Both the position numbers and the translations under genes were made by a program. This document shows, piece after piece, positions 36,273-44,997 of a stretch of DNA of 64,000 nt (position 1 is its first letter; each line of letters begins with the position of its first letter). This stretch comes from Nocardia caishijiensis NBRC 108228 (lineage in GTDB: Bacteria > Actinomycetota > Actinomycetes > Mycobacteriales > Mycobacteriaceae): the NCBI RefSeq assembly GCF_001612825.1, contig NZ_BDBE01000039.1, positions 124,001 through 188,000 of the forward strand. The letters run 5' to 3'. The notes under the pieces were generated by a model that worked only from the letters and a program-made list of their open reading frames with translations, had not been told where the DNA came from and did not search any database.

Positions 36273-37418
36273 TCACAGGCCCAGCGTGCGCCCGATGATG
36301 TCGCGCTGGATCTCGCTGGTCCCGCCGAAGATCGTCGACACCAGGGCACCGCGCACGTGCTTCTCCATGTCGAATTCGCGCGCGTACCCGTAGCCACCCA
36401 TCATCTGCATACCCTCGAGCGCCACCCGCTTGGCGGTCTCGGTGGCCTTGAGCTTGGCCATCGACGCCTCGCGCGCCAGCATCTTGTCCGGGTTCGCGTC
36501 GGCCTCGCGGGCCACGCTGTAGATCAGCAGCTTGGTGCACTCGATCTCGGTGGCCAGATCGGCCAACCGGTGCCGCAGCGACTGGAAGGTGCCGATCGGC
36601 CTGCCGAACTGTTTGCGCTGGGTGACGAACTCCAGGGTGTCGGCGAAGGCGCGTTCGGCCGCACCGAGACTCATCGCGGCCAGGATCAGCCGCTCGAAGT
36701 TCAGTCCGGTCATCAGCTGACGCCAGCCGTTGCCCTCCTCACCGACCACCGCGTCCTCGGGGAGCACGCAATCGGTGAAGTACAGGTCGTTGGTCTCCTT
36801 CTGGTTGCCCATCAGCTCGATCGGCGTGATCTGCAGGCCCGGAGTGTCGGCGGGCACGTGGAACATGGTGAGCCCCTCGTGCTTTCCGCCCTCCTTGGAG
36901 GTGCGGGCCACGAGCAGGATGTTCTCCGAGATGTGGGCGTTGGAACACCAGGTCTTCTGGCCGTTGATCAGCCAGCCGTCGGCGGTCTTGACCGCTTTGG
37001 TCGACAGGTTGCCCACATCCGAGCCCGCCTCGGGCTCCGACATCGAGATCGACTGCGACGCGCCGCGAATGATGCCGCGCAGCACGGTGTCCTTCTGTGC
37101 CTCGGTGCCGAACTTGGCGTAGGCGCCACCGGTGATCAGGGTCGGCCCGATCGCGCCGATCGGCAGCATGCCCCGGTGGGTCTCCTCGAGCAGGATGCAC
37201 ATGTCGACCATCGAGGCCGCCGAACCGCCGTACTCCTCGGGCACTGTCAGTCCGAGCCAGCCGAGCTCGGCCATCTTCGCGTAGACCGACGGGTTGTGCT
37301 GTTCGCGGTCGTTGACGGTGAGTTCGTCACGCTGCGCCCGGGTGCCCGCCTCGCGCTTGGCGAACGCGGCGACGGCCGCGGCGAAATCCTGCTGTTCCGA
37401 GGTGAATTCGACGCCCAT
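36273..37418 (-). CDS. Acyl-CoA dehydrogenase
   Basis: The 381-residue flavoenzyme has the family signatures SISMSEPEAGSDVGNLST and GMQMMGGYGYAREFDMEKHVRGA. The usual medium-chain catalytic Glu before GTS is replaced by Gly365 (STIFGGTSEIQ). A Glu at residue 242 in LNFERLILAAMS matches the alternative catalytic position of isovaleryl-CoA and long-chain dehydrogenases, suggesting branched or bulky substrates. AGAGGA precedes the ATG. It lies 31 bp after the aldehyde dehydrogenase gene in the same operon. Confidence 0.9.
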   Translation of the reverse strand: MGVEFTSEQQDFAAAVAAFAKREAGTRAQRDELTVNDREQHNPSVYAKMAELGWLGLTVPEEYGGSAASMVDMCILLEETHRGMLPIGAIGPTLITGGAYAKFGTEAQKDTVLRGIIRGASQSISMSEPEAGSDVGNLSTKAVKTADGWLINGQKTWCSNAHISENILLVARTSKEGGKHEGLTMFHVPADTPGLQITPIELMGNQKETNDLYFTDCVLPEDAVVGEEGNGWRQLMTGLNFERLILAAMSLGAAERAFADTLEFVTQRKQFGRPIGTFQSLRHRLADLATEIECTKLLIYSVAREADANPDKMLAREASMAKLKATETAKRVALEGMQMMGGYGYAREFDMEKHVRGALVSTIFGGTSEIQRDIIGRTLGL

Positions 37419-37449
37419 ACTGTTCCTCTTCTTTCCGTGATTTCTGGGT

Positions 37450-38958
37450 CTACTTGGCGCGCCCGAAGCGGCGCACCGTGAGCTTCTTGACCGTCGCGAG
37501 GGTCGAGTCGGTCCTGGCGAAGGACTGCAGTGCCATACCGGGAATCGCGAAGCGCTGCCGTGCGATCGAATGCGGACGGGTGAAACCGAGCAGCCCGGCC
37601 TCGCCGTGGATCCGGCCGACGCCGGACTCGCCGACCCCGCCGAAGGGCAGCGCGGGGATCGCGGCGTAGGCGGCGGGGCTGTTCACCGAGGTGGCCCCGG
37701 CACGCAGTTCACGCGCGATGGCCATTCCGCGCTTGCGGGAGAACACCGACGAGGCCAGACCGTAGCGCGAATCGTTGGCCAGCCGGATCGCCTCGGCCAC
37801 ATCGCGGACCTTGTGCACGGTCAGGGTGGGGCCGAAGGTCTCCTCCCGCACGGCCACCGAGTCCTCGGGGACGTCGACCAGCACGATCGGACGCACGAAC
37901 GGCGCCCGCACCGAGTCGGCGCCGCCGACCACGGCGGTCGCGCCGTCCGCGAGCGCGGCGGCGACGTGCTCGGCGACCACGTCGACCTGGGCGGGCAGCG
38001 TCATCGGCCCGTAGGTGGCATCGCCGTCGGAGCCGGGGACGAGATCACGCACCCGCGCGGTCAGTTCGGCGAGGAACTGGTCGTACACCGAGGCGACCAC
38101 ATAGCAGCGTTCGGTGCCGACACAGGTCTGCCCGGAGTTGGCCATCGCCGACCACGCGATCGCGTCGGCCGCCGCGGCCACGTCGGCGTCCTCGGCCACG
38201 ATCGCCGCGTCCTTGCCGCCGCATTCGAGCACGACCGGGGTGAGCCGCTCGGCCGCCGCCGCCATGATCCGCTTGCCGGTCGCGGTCGAGCCGGTGAACG
38301 CGATCATGTCGACACCGGAGGTCACCAACGCGCGGCCGGTCTCGCCCGGACCTGTCAGCACGCTCAGAACGCCTTCGGGCAGCGCGGGATTGGCCTTGGC
38401 GAAGGCCTCGACGTACCAGCGTCCGACGCCGGTGGTCAGCTCGCTCGGCTTGAACACGACGGTGTTGCCCGCCGCCAGTGCGTAGGCGATGGACCCGTTC
38501 GGCGTGTACACCGGGTAGTTCCACGGGCCGATCACCCCGACCACACCGTGCGGACGCTGTTCGATCACCGCTTCGTGGTTGGCCATCATGAGCCCGGGCC
38601 AGACCCGCTTGGGCTCGAGCACCCGGCGCGCGTTCTCGGCCGCCCAGTTGAGGTGTTCGACGGCGGTGATCACCTCGAGATAGGCGTCGTCGAGCGGTTT
38701 GCCGTTCTCGGCGTGGATCAGCGCGCAGAACTCGTCGGCGTGCGACACCAGCTGGGCTGCCCAGCGTTGTAACGCACGCTTCCGCTCAGTGAACCCGAGT
38801 TCGCGCCATGTATCGGCCGCCCGGCGGGCCTGGGCGACGACGGCGGCGACCCGGTCGGCGTCATCGACCGGCCAGCTACCGACCGGTTCGCCGGTAGCGG
38901 GGTTCGCGGTGGCGATCATTGTCGCAGAACTCGGTGTTGCGGTGGGTGTTTCGGTCAT
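37450..38958 (-). CDS. Aldehyde dehydrogenase (NAD(P)+)
   Basis: The 502-residue enzyme has VGVIGPWNYPVYTP, catalytic Glu245 (PVVLECGGKDA) and nucleophilic Cys279 (ANSGQTCVGTERC), so it should be active. The C-terminal basic extension (KKLTVRRFGRAK) is beyond the usual end and could bind membrane or partner. It heads the unit aldehyde dehydrogenase - acyl-CoA dehydrogenase - CoA-disulfide-reductase-like protein. Two motif copies lie 105-143 bp upstream in the divergent promoter. The usual role would be to oxidise long-chain or side-chain aldehydes before CoA activation. Confidence 0.9.
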   Translation of the reverse strand: MTETPTATPSSATMIATANPATGEPVGSWPVDDADRVAAVVAQARRAADTWRELGFTERKRALQRWAAQLVSHADEFCALIHAENGKPLDDAYLEVITAVEHLNWAAENARRVLEPKRVWPGLMMANHEAVIEQRPHGVVGVIGPWNYPVYTPNGSIAYALAAGNTVVFKPSELTTGVGRWYVEAFAKANPALPEGVLSVLTGPGETGRALVTSGVDMIAFTGSTATGKRIMAAAAERLTPVVLECGGKDAAIVAEDADVAAAADAIAWSAMANSGQTCVGTERCYVVASVYDQFLAELTARVRDLVPGSDGDATYGPMTLPAQVDVVAEHVAAALADGATAVVGGADSVRAPFVRPIVLVDVPEDSVAVREETFGPTLTVHKVRDVAEAIRLANDSRYGLASSVFSRKRGMAIARELRAGATSVNSPAAYAAIPALPFGGVGESGVGRIHGEAGLLGFTRPHSIARQRFAIPGMALQSFARTDSTLATVKKLTVRRFGRAK

Positions 38959-39062
38959 TGTCGACCTTCCTTCAGGTCACTCGGTCGCGGGGCGTCGATA
39001 CGCGGGCCCGGTGGGCGGCCAACTCGCCGCACGAGGTGTTGACAGGCCGCGTCGGCCGCCAT

Positions 39063-39080
39063 TAAGTTAATCACAATTCT
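39063..39080 (+). promoter_or_regulatory. TAWGTTA-N6-ATTCT motif, copy 6
   Basis: TAAGTTAATCACAATTCT lies between the divergent aldehyde dehydrogenase and nitronate monooxygenase genes. Copy 7 begins 21 bp later, two helical turns, on the same face of the DNA. Confidence 0.62.
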
Positions 39081-39083
39081 CGC

Positions 39084-39101
39084 TAAGTTAATCATGATTC
39101 T
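39084..39101 (+). promoter_or_regulatory. TAWGTTA-N6-ATTCT motif, copy 7
   Basis: TAAGTTAATCATGATTCT lies 72 bp upstream of the nitronate monooxygenase start. It includes AATCATGATT, a local 10-bp palindrome not conserved in other copies. Copies 6 and 7 share TAAGTTAATCA at their left ends. Confidence 0.62.
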
Positions 39102-39173
39102 TTCCGCTTGCCCAGAGCCGTCCTGGTTCTGCCCGCGACCGGCGAGAACGTCTGAATCCGGAGGGAGAGCGCG

Positions 39174-40160
39174 ATGCTGCGCACCCGATTCACCGAGGCC
39201 TTCGGTGTCGAGCACCCGATCGTGCAGGGCGGGATGATGTGGGTCGGCCGCGCCGAACTCGCCGCCGCCGTGTCCGAAGCAGGTGGCCTCGGCATCATCA
39301 CCGGCCTCACCCAACCCACGCCGCAGGCGCTGCGCGAGGAGATCGCCCGCACCAGGGATCTCACCGACAAGCCGTTCGGGGTGAACCTGACGATCCTGCC
39401 GTCCATCACGCCGCCTCCCTATGCGGAGTACCGGCAAGCCATCATCGACGGCGGAGTGAAGATCGTCGAGATCGCGGGCGGCAATCCGGCCACCCACCTG
39501 CCCTATCTCAAGGACGCGGGCATCAAGGTGCTGCACAAGTGCACCAGCGTCAAGCACGCGATCAAGGCCCAGCAGGTCGGCGTCGACGGCGTGAGCATCG
39601 ACGGCTTCGAATGCGCCGGGCACCCTGGCGAGAACGACACCCCCGGTCTCGTCCTCATTCCGGCCGCGGCCCGTGAGCTCGAGATCCCGATGATCGCCTC
39701 CGGCGGGATCGCCGACGCGCGCGGTCTGGTCGCGGCCATGGCGCTCGGTGCCGACGGTGTGAACATGGGAACGCGGTTCCTGTGCACCGTGGAGTCACCG
39801 ATCGCGCACGCCGTGAAGGAGAAGATCGTGGCCAACACCGAGCTCGACACGAAGCTGATCTTCCGCACCATGAACAACACCGCTCGGGTCGCCGACAACG
39901 CCGTCAGCCGCCAGGTGGTCGAGATCGAGCGCGGTGGCGGCACCTTCGCCGACGTGCGTGAACTCGTCGCAGGTGCGCGCGGACGCAAGGTCTACGAGGA
40001 GGGCGACATCGACGCGGGCATCTGGAGCGTCGGGCAGTGTCAGGGCCTGATCCACGACATCCCCACCTGCGCCGACCTGATCGCGCGGATGGTTCGCGAG
40101 GCCGAGGAGCTCATCGCGGGCCGACTGGCGGGCTCGATCGGCGAGGCGGTCGCCCGATGA
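39174..40160 (+). CDS. Nitronate monooxygenase / 2-nitropropane dioxygenase-family flavoprotein
   Basis: The 328-residue FMN-dependent TIM barrel has EHPIVQGGMMWVGRAELAAAVSEAGGLGII and DGFECAGHPGEND with the characteristic glycine-rich flavin loops (MIASGGIADARGLVAAMALGADGVNMGTRFL). In actinobacterial lipid and steroid catabolic clusters such proteins often accompany beta-oxidation genes and may reduce or oxidise enoyl intermediates instead of nitronates. It has GGAGGGAG upstream and overlaps the enoyl-CoA hydratase by 4 bp. Confidence 0.87.
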   Translation: MLRTRFTEAFGVEHPIVQGGMMWVGRAELAAAVSEAGGLGIITGLTQPTPQALREEIARTRDLTDKPFGVNLTILPSITPPPYAEYRQAIIDGGVKIVEIAGGNPATHLPYLKDAGIKVLHKCTSVKHAIKAQQVGVDGVSIDGFECAGHPGENDTPGLVLIPAAARELEIPMIASGGIADARGLVAAMALGADGVNMGTRFLCTVESPIAHAVKEKIVANTELDTKLIFRTMNNTARVADNAVSRQVVEIERGGGTFADVRELVAGARGRKVYEEGDIDAGIWSVGQCQGLIHDIPTCADLIARMVREAEELIAGRLAGSIGEAVAR

Positions 40161-40963
40161 GCGCGAGCGTTCTCACCACCGAGGAACACGGCATCCTGCG
40201 GATCGCCATCGATCGCCAGGCACGCATGAACGCCATCGATCTGGCGACCATGACCGAGCTGTGCGACCTGGTCACCGCCGCGGCCACCCAGCCGTCGGTG
40301 CGGGTGATCGTGCTGACCGGCGCGGGCTCGGCATTCTGCACCGGCGCGGATCTGGCCGCGGCCGCCGCCGCGGGCGGCAACGAGGCGTCGCCGGAGGTGG
40401 TGATGGACCGGGCCAACGACCTGATCCGCGCCATCATCGATTCGCCGCTGCCGGTGATCGCGCAGGTCAACGGGCCCGCCGCCGGTGTCGGCACATCCAT
40501 CGCCCTGGCCGCGGACCTCATCTACGCCGCCGAGGACACCTACCTGCTGCTGCCGTTCACCTCCATCGGGCTGATGCCCGACGGTGGTGCCACGGCCGTG
40601 GTCGCGGCGTCCATGGGACGCGCCCGCGCCGCCGAATTCGCCCTGCTCGGCGCCCGGCTGCCCGCCACCGACGCCGCCTCGGCGGGCCTCATCACCCGCG
40701 CGGTTCCGGCCGAGGAACTCGGCGCCCACGTCGAGACCGTGGCCGCCAAGCTCGCCGCGGGCCCGCGCCGAGCGCTGCAGCTCACCAAGGCGGCGCTCAA
40801 CGCGGCGACGCTCACCGGCCTCGACGCCGCCCTGGCCAGGGAGAAGACCGGCCAGTCCGAGCTGCTCACCTCCGCCGATTTCCTCGAGGGAATGACGGCC
40901 ATGCTCACCCGCCGCGCACCTCGTTTCGAGGGCGCCGTCCATCCCATCACCGACCCGGCCTGA
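40157..40963 (+). CDS. Enoyl-CoA hydratase/isomerase family protein
   Basis: The 268-residue crotonase has DRQARMNAIDLATM, SAFCTGADLAAAAAAGG and AQVNGPAAGVGTSIALAADL oxyanion-hole segments. Glutamates usually found in hydratases are not clearly placed: the second loop reads FTSIGLMPDGGATAVV, with Asp where isomerases carry it, so an isomerase or hydrolase role is as likely as hydration. The start overlaps the nitronate monooxygenase stop (ATGA). It is followed after 26 bp by fadD5. Confidence 0.86.
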   Translation: MSASVLTTEEHGILRIAIDRQARMNAIDLATMTELCDLVTAAATQPSVRVIVLTGAGSAFCTGADLAAAAAAGGNEASPEVVMDRANDLIRAIIDSPLPVIAQVNGPAAGVGTSIALAADLIYAAEDTYLLLPFTSIGLMPDGGATAVVAASMGRARAAEFALLGARLPATDAASAGLITRAVPAEELGAHVETVAAKLAAGPRRALQLTKAALNAATLTGLDAALAREKTGQSELLTSADFLEGMTAMLTRRAPRFEGAVHPITDPA

Positions 40964-40989
40964 CGGCCCGGCGTTTCGCAGGAGATCAG

Positions 40990-42564
40990 ATGTTCACCGC
41001 AACCGAACCGATGCGCTCGCGACGCAATCACTGGATGAACCAGATCGCGATCCACGCAACAACGATCCCCGACTCCCCCGCGCTGCGGTTCCTCGGCAAG
41101 ACGACGACCTGGGGCGAGCTGCACGAGCGGGTCCAGCGGCTGGCCGACGCGCTCGCGCGCCGCGGGGTCTCCCCCGGCGACCGGGTGATGATCCTGATGC
41201 TCAACAACACCGAGTACATCGAGTCAGTGTTCGCGATCAACACCCTCGGTGCCATCGCGGTTCCGGTGAACTTCCGACTCACCCCGCCCGAGATCGTCTA
41301 CCAGGTGAACGACAGCGGTACGCGCGTGATCATCACCGACACCGTCCTCGCCCCGCTGGTCGGCGCCGTCGCCGCCCAGACCGACGCGCTGGCCACCCGG
41401 ATCGTGGTCGGCGCCCCCACCGGCGAGGGCGTGCTCGGCTACGACGACTTGCTGGCCGAGGAGGGTGACCCGCACGACGCGCTGGACGTCCCCGAGGACA
41501 CCGCCGCGCTCATCATGTACACCTCCGGCACCACGGGTAACCCCAAGGGCGCGGTGCTCACCCACCTGAACATGAATTCGCAGGCGCTCACCTGTATCCG
41601 GGCCATGCAGTACCGCGTCGACGACATCGCCTTCTGCGCCTCGCCGCTGTTCCACATCGCCGGATTGGGCAGCGTCGCCTCGTGTTTCGTGCTCGGCGCG
41701 CTCACGGTGATCCATCCGCTCAAGGCCTTCGACGCCACCGAGGTGCTCGACGCCTGGGAGCGCGAACGGGCCACCTCGGTGTTCCTCGTGCCCGCCCAGT
41801 GGCAGGTGGTGTGCGCCGATCCGACCGTGCCGCAACGGGATCTGCGGTTGCGGGTGATCAGCTGGGGCGCCGCCCCCGCCTCCGACTCCGTGCTGCGGGC
41901 GATGGCCGAGACCTTCCCGAACGCGCTGAACGTCGCCGTGTTCGGCCAGACTGAGATGTCACCGATCACCTGCGTGCTCGACGGCGAGGACGCGATCCGC
42001 AAGCTCGGCTCGGTCGGCAAGCCGATCCCCACGATCGCGACCCGCATCGTCGACGACGAGATGAACGATGTGGCCCCCGGTGAGGTGGGCGAGATCGTCT
42101 ACCGCGGACCGACTCTGATGCGTGAGTACTGGAACAACCCGCGCGCGACCGCCGACGCGTTCGCCGGTGGTTGGTTCCACTCCGGTGACCTGGTGCGCCG
42201 CGACGAGGAGGGTTTCGTCTACGTCGTCGACCGCAAGAAGGACATGATCATCTCCGGCGGCGAGAACATCTACTGCGCCGAGGTGGAGAACGTGCTGTTC
42301 GCCCACGAGCGGATCCGGGAGGCGGCGGTGATCGGCCGCGCCGACGACAAGTGGGGCGAGGTGCCAGTGGCCATCGTGGTCACCGAGGACGGCGGCGAGA
42401 TCACCCTCGCCGACCTCGCCGACCATTTCGACGCCCACCTGGCCCGCTACAAGCACCCCAAGGCGCTGGTCGTGATCGATGCCCTGCCGCGCAACGCGGG
42501 CGGCAAGGTCGTCAAGCACGAACTGCGTGCCCAGCACGGCTCGGCGCCGATCGTCACCGGCTGA
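40990..42564 (+). CDS. fadD5: Fatty acyl-CoA synthetase, FadD5-like
   Basis: The 524-residue adenylate-forming enzyme has the P-loop IMYTSGTTGNPKGAVLTH, WGAAPASDSVL, FGQTEMSP, GWFHSGDLVRRDEEGFVYVVDRKKDMIISGGENIYCAEVE and the C-terminal lysine motif PRNAGGKVVKHELR. From memory it matches mycobacterial FadD5 (Rv0166, the first gene of mce1) over its length, including WVNQ-type N-terminus and RVMILMLNNTEYIESV. Here it lies at the end of the nitronate monooxygenase operon instead of in front of yrbE. GGAG lies upstream. Its 3' end overlaps the convergent hydrolase by 11 bp. Confidence 0.9.
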   Translation: MFTATEPMRSRRNHWMNQIAIHATTIPDSPALRFLGKTTTWGELHERVQRLADALARRGVSPGDRVMILMLNNTEYIESVFAINTLGAIAVPVNFRLTPPEIVYQVNDSGTRVIITDTVLAPLVGAVAAQTDALATRIVVGAPTGEGVLGYDDLLAEEGDPHDALDVPEDTAALIMYTSGTTGNPKGAVLTHLNMNSQALTCIRAMQYRVDDIAFCASPLFHIAGLGSVASCFVLGALTVIHPLKAFDATEVLDAWERERATSVFLVPAQWQVVCADPTVPQRDLRLRVISWGAAPASDSVLRAMAETFPNALNVAVFGQTEMSPITCVLDGEDAIRKLGSVGKPIPTIATRIVDDEMNDVAPGEVGEIVYRGPTLMREYWNNPRATADAFAGGWFHSGDLVRRDEEGFVYVVDRKKDMIISGGENIYCAEVENVLFAHERIREAAVIGRADDKWGEVPVAIVVTEDGGEITLADLADHFDAHLARYKHPKALVVIDALPRNAGGKVVKHELRAQHGSAPIVTG

Positions 42565-43588
42565 GGAATTCGTCGATCACCGGCCAGGTGGTCTGCGCGG
42601 CGGTCGCACTGGCGAGCAATCCCAGGTGGCCGCCGCGCACCTCGACGAATTCGACCTCCGCGGCGGGCAGCACGTCCAGCCCGCGCCGGACCGAGGAGGC
42701 GGGCACGACCGCGTCGCCCCGGCTGCCGAGCAGCAGCACGCGGCAGGTGACCTTGGCCAGTTCGATGACCAGATCCGAGCGCAGCCGGATGTAGCCGTCG
42801 GCGAGCTCGTTGCGCAGTACCAGGCTGCGGTGGATCTGCCAGTAGGACCGGCCGGGGTAGCCGGGCATCGAGGACATGAACCGCTCGGTCGCCTCCAGCC
42901 GGGCGAGCGCCTCGGTGTCGAGGGCGTTGCGGATCAGGTAGGCGGGCTTGGTGAGCTCACGGTCGAACGCCTGCAACCGGAATCCGAGCCGCACGAATTC
43001 CTGCGGGATGCCACCCATGATCCGGGTGGCCAGCGCCATTTCTTTGCCGCCGGTGACCTTGGCGGCCAACCGCATCGGCGCAAGCAGCGGGGTGCGGCGC
43101 TGGTCGATGGGGGCCGCGAGCGCGGTGATGGAGGCCACCGGCAGGTCGGCGTTGGCGGCGGTGGTCAGCAGGGCGAACACTCCGCCGAGCGACCAGCCGA
43201 TGAGATCGACCGGTCGGTCGTGTTCGGCGGCGACCCGGGCGATGGCCTCGGGCAGGATGTCACCGGTCCAGTCCTCGAGTCCGAGATTCCGGTCGGCATA
43301 GCCGAATTGGCCGTAATCGATCACGTAGGGCTGGCGGCCCCGCGCGATCAGGTGGCGGACGAGGCTCTGGCCAGGACGCAGATCGAAGCACGCCGGGGTG
43401 ACCGCCAACGGCGGCACCAGCAGCACCGGATTCCCCTCGGTGCGACCGGCGTCGTACCGCTTCAGATGGCGATGCGGTCGCTCGTACACCGTTGTCGACG
43501 GGGTGGGCTCGCCGGATTCGAGCCCACCACCGAAGGAGACCGCCCAGACGTTGCGTACCGCACGCGGCACATCGGTCACTATCCCCAC
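42554..43588 (-). CDS. Alpha/beta-hydrolase (PHA-synthase-like family)
   Basis: The 344-residue protein has the alpha/beta fold of the PhaC family: LVPPLAVTPACFDLRPGQSLVRHLIARG, YVIDYGQFGYADRNLGLEDW and nucleophile elbow LIGWSLGGVFAL. The nucleophile is Ser rather than the Cys of true PHA synthases, so hydrolase or acyltransferase activity is likely. The acid and His follow in SRGDAVVPASS and GGHLGLLA. A 16-bp dyad (43641-43656) lies about 50 bp upstream of the ATG, separating it from the lipase gene on the same strand. Confidence 0.82.
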   Translation of the reverse strand: MGIVTDVPRAVRNVWAVSFGGGLESGEPTPSTTVYERPHRHLKRYDAGRTEGNPVLLVPPLAVTPACFDLRPGQSLVRHLIARGRQPYVIDYGQFGYADRNLGLEDWTGDILPEAIARVAAEHDRPVDLIGWSLGGVFALLTTAANADLPVASITALAAPIDQRRTPLLAPMRLAAKVTGGKEMALATRIMGGIPQEFVRLGFRLQAFDRELTKPAYLIRNALDTEALARLEATERFMSSMPGYPGRSYWQIHRSLVLRNELADGYIRLRSDLVIELAKVTCRVLLLGSRGDAVVPASSVRRGLDVLPAAEVEFVEVRGGHLGLLASATAAQTTWPVIDEFLSR

Positions 43589-43640
43589 CGATAACCCCTT
43601 TACTCACCCGCTGCCGTCGACAGTCGCTACGGTCCAGTAT

Positions 43641-43656
43641 CTTACCAGTGAGTAAG
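43641..43656. promoter_or_regulatory. Palindromic TetR-type operator candidate
   Basis: CTTAC (43641-43645) and GTAAG (43652-43656) flank CAGTGA. Short dyads of this CTTAC-N6-GTAAG form are typical TetR-family sites. It lies 53 bp upstream of the alpha/beta-hydrolase start. It differs in symmetry from the TAWGTTA-N6-ATTCT motif and is treated as separate. Confidence 0.45.
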
Positions 43657-43668
43657 TTAAGGTCCGCG

Positions 43669-44997
43669 TCAGGCCGCGCGCTGGTCCCGCGTCGTTCGCG
43701 GCGCGAGTTCGCGCCCGGTCACGACCGTGGTGATCGGTCGCGCGAACAGGACTCGCACCATCGCCCTGGCCAGGTCGGCGAGACCGTGCCGACCCGCCGG
43801 GAGACCGAAGATGCTCAGCACGGTCCTGGTCCGCGACGGGGTCACCGGGAGCCCGGCGAACCGGTCGGCCAACCAGTTCAGGCTCAGCGGAGCCGAACCC
43901 GCCAGCAGGCTCAGGTGCTCACTGAGTCGGTCGCGCAGATAGGTCACGTGCGCACCGTTGGCCCGATACCGCTCCACGAGCGCGTCGATGTCGTCGACCG
44001 CGATGATCTGGTCGTGCACCGCCTGCAACACCAGCAGCGGCGCCGTCGGCGTCCGGTCACCCAGGGTCAGGTCGGCGAACATCTCGAGCATCGCCTCGAG
44101 CGCGAGCAGTTCGCCCATGGGCATCCCGGTGTGCCGGTCGACGCTGTACCTGGCCAGCCGCAACACCGCACCGACGGTCGTCGAGGTCGCCGCTTTGTCG
44201 AGCACCGCGCGGCCCTCGTCGGAGAAATGGGTGTCGACCAGTTCGGCGAACACCGGATAGACCCGCCGCAGCGCCGCGACCACCAGCGTCGGCAGGCCCG
44301 CGTGCAGACCGCCGTCGAGCCGGTGGAACGTGGAGACCAGGTCACCGACCGGAGAGCCGAGTACCGCGCCGACGATATCGAGTTCGGGTGCGTAGGTCGG
44401 AGCCATTTCGGCCGCCCACGCCGAGGCGAGCCCGCCACCGGAGTAGCCCCACAAGCCCACCTGGGCGTCGGGCGCGAGCCCACCCGGTTCGAAGGCAAGG
44501 GTGGCGCGAACGCCGTCGAGGGCGCGGTAGCCGGGCTCGCGGGGCGCACCCCACGCACCGAGCATGCCCTCGTGATCGGGTACCGACACCGCCCAGCCCC
44601 GCGACAGCGCATCGGCGAACAACAGCAGTTCGACATGTGCGCAGGTGCCGATCGCCCGCGAGCCGCGTCGCAGCGAATACGACGGGAAGGCACGCGGGGC
44701 GATGGCATCGATCGCGCACTGGAACGACACCAGGGGCGCGCCGTCGGCGACGCCGTCGGCCGGGGCGATCACTGTGGTGACCGCGGCCTCGGGCACACCG
44801 TTGAGATCGTTGCTGCGATACAGCAGCTGCCAGGCCCGCGCCCGCAGGGGAATCAGCCCGAAGGCCGCCAATTCCACCGGACGCCAGCGCAACAGTGTGC
44901 CCGGCGGCGCCTGGTCGAATCCGTCGCGTGGCACATAGAACGGGTCGGCGTCGGGCAGCAGCACCTCGGTGGGCGCCGCCCAGCTCTCCGGGGTCAC
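43669..44997 (-). CDS. Secretory-lipase-family (LIP) protein
   Basis: The 442-residue alpha/beta-hydrolase resembles the secretory lipase family: ADPFYVPRDGFDQAPPGTLLR at the N-terminus, VSVPDHEGMLGAW and nucleophile motif LWGYSGGGLASAWA, with acid and His further on (AVHDQIIAVDD; LSEHLSLLAG). It has no signal peptide, so it is probably cytoplasmic despite the family name. The C-terminal extension of about 90 residues after the His is unusual. The GTG start overlaps the diiron oxygenase stop (GTGA), so the two are one operon. Confidence 0.8.
   Translation of the reverse strand: MTPESWAAPTEVLLPDADPFYVPRDGFDQAPPGTLLRWRPVELAAFGLIPLRARAWQLLYRSNDLNGVPEAAVTTVIAPADGVADGAPLVSFQCAIDAIAPRAFPSYSLRRGSRAIGTCAHVELLLFADALSRGWAVSVPDHEGMLGAWGAPREPGYRALDGVRATLAFEPGGLAPDAQVGLWGYSGGGLASAWAAEMAPTYAPELDIVGAVLGSPVGDLVSTFHRLDGGLHAGLPTLVVAALRRVYPVFAELVDTHFSDEGRAVLDKAATSTTVGAVLRLARYSVDRHTGMPMGELLALEAMLEMFADLTLGDRTPTAPLLVLQAVHDQIIAVDDIDALVERYRANGAHVTYLRDRLSEHLSLLAGSAPLSLNWLADRFAGLPVTPSRTRTVLSIFGLPAGRHGLADLARAMVRVLFARPITTVVTGRELAPRTTRDQRAA

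Noticed and set aside
43641..43656. CTTAC-N6-GTAAG dyad as an eighth copy of the TAWGTTA-N6-ATTCT motif
   Set aside because: It is palindromic and lacks ATTCT at the right spacing; it only shares TTAC/GTAA fragments.
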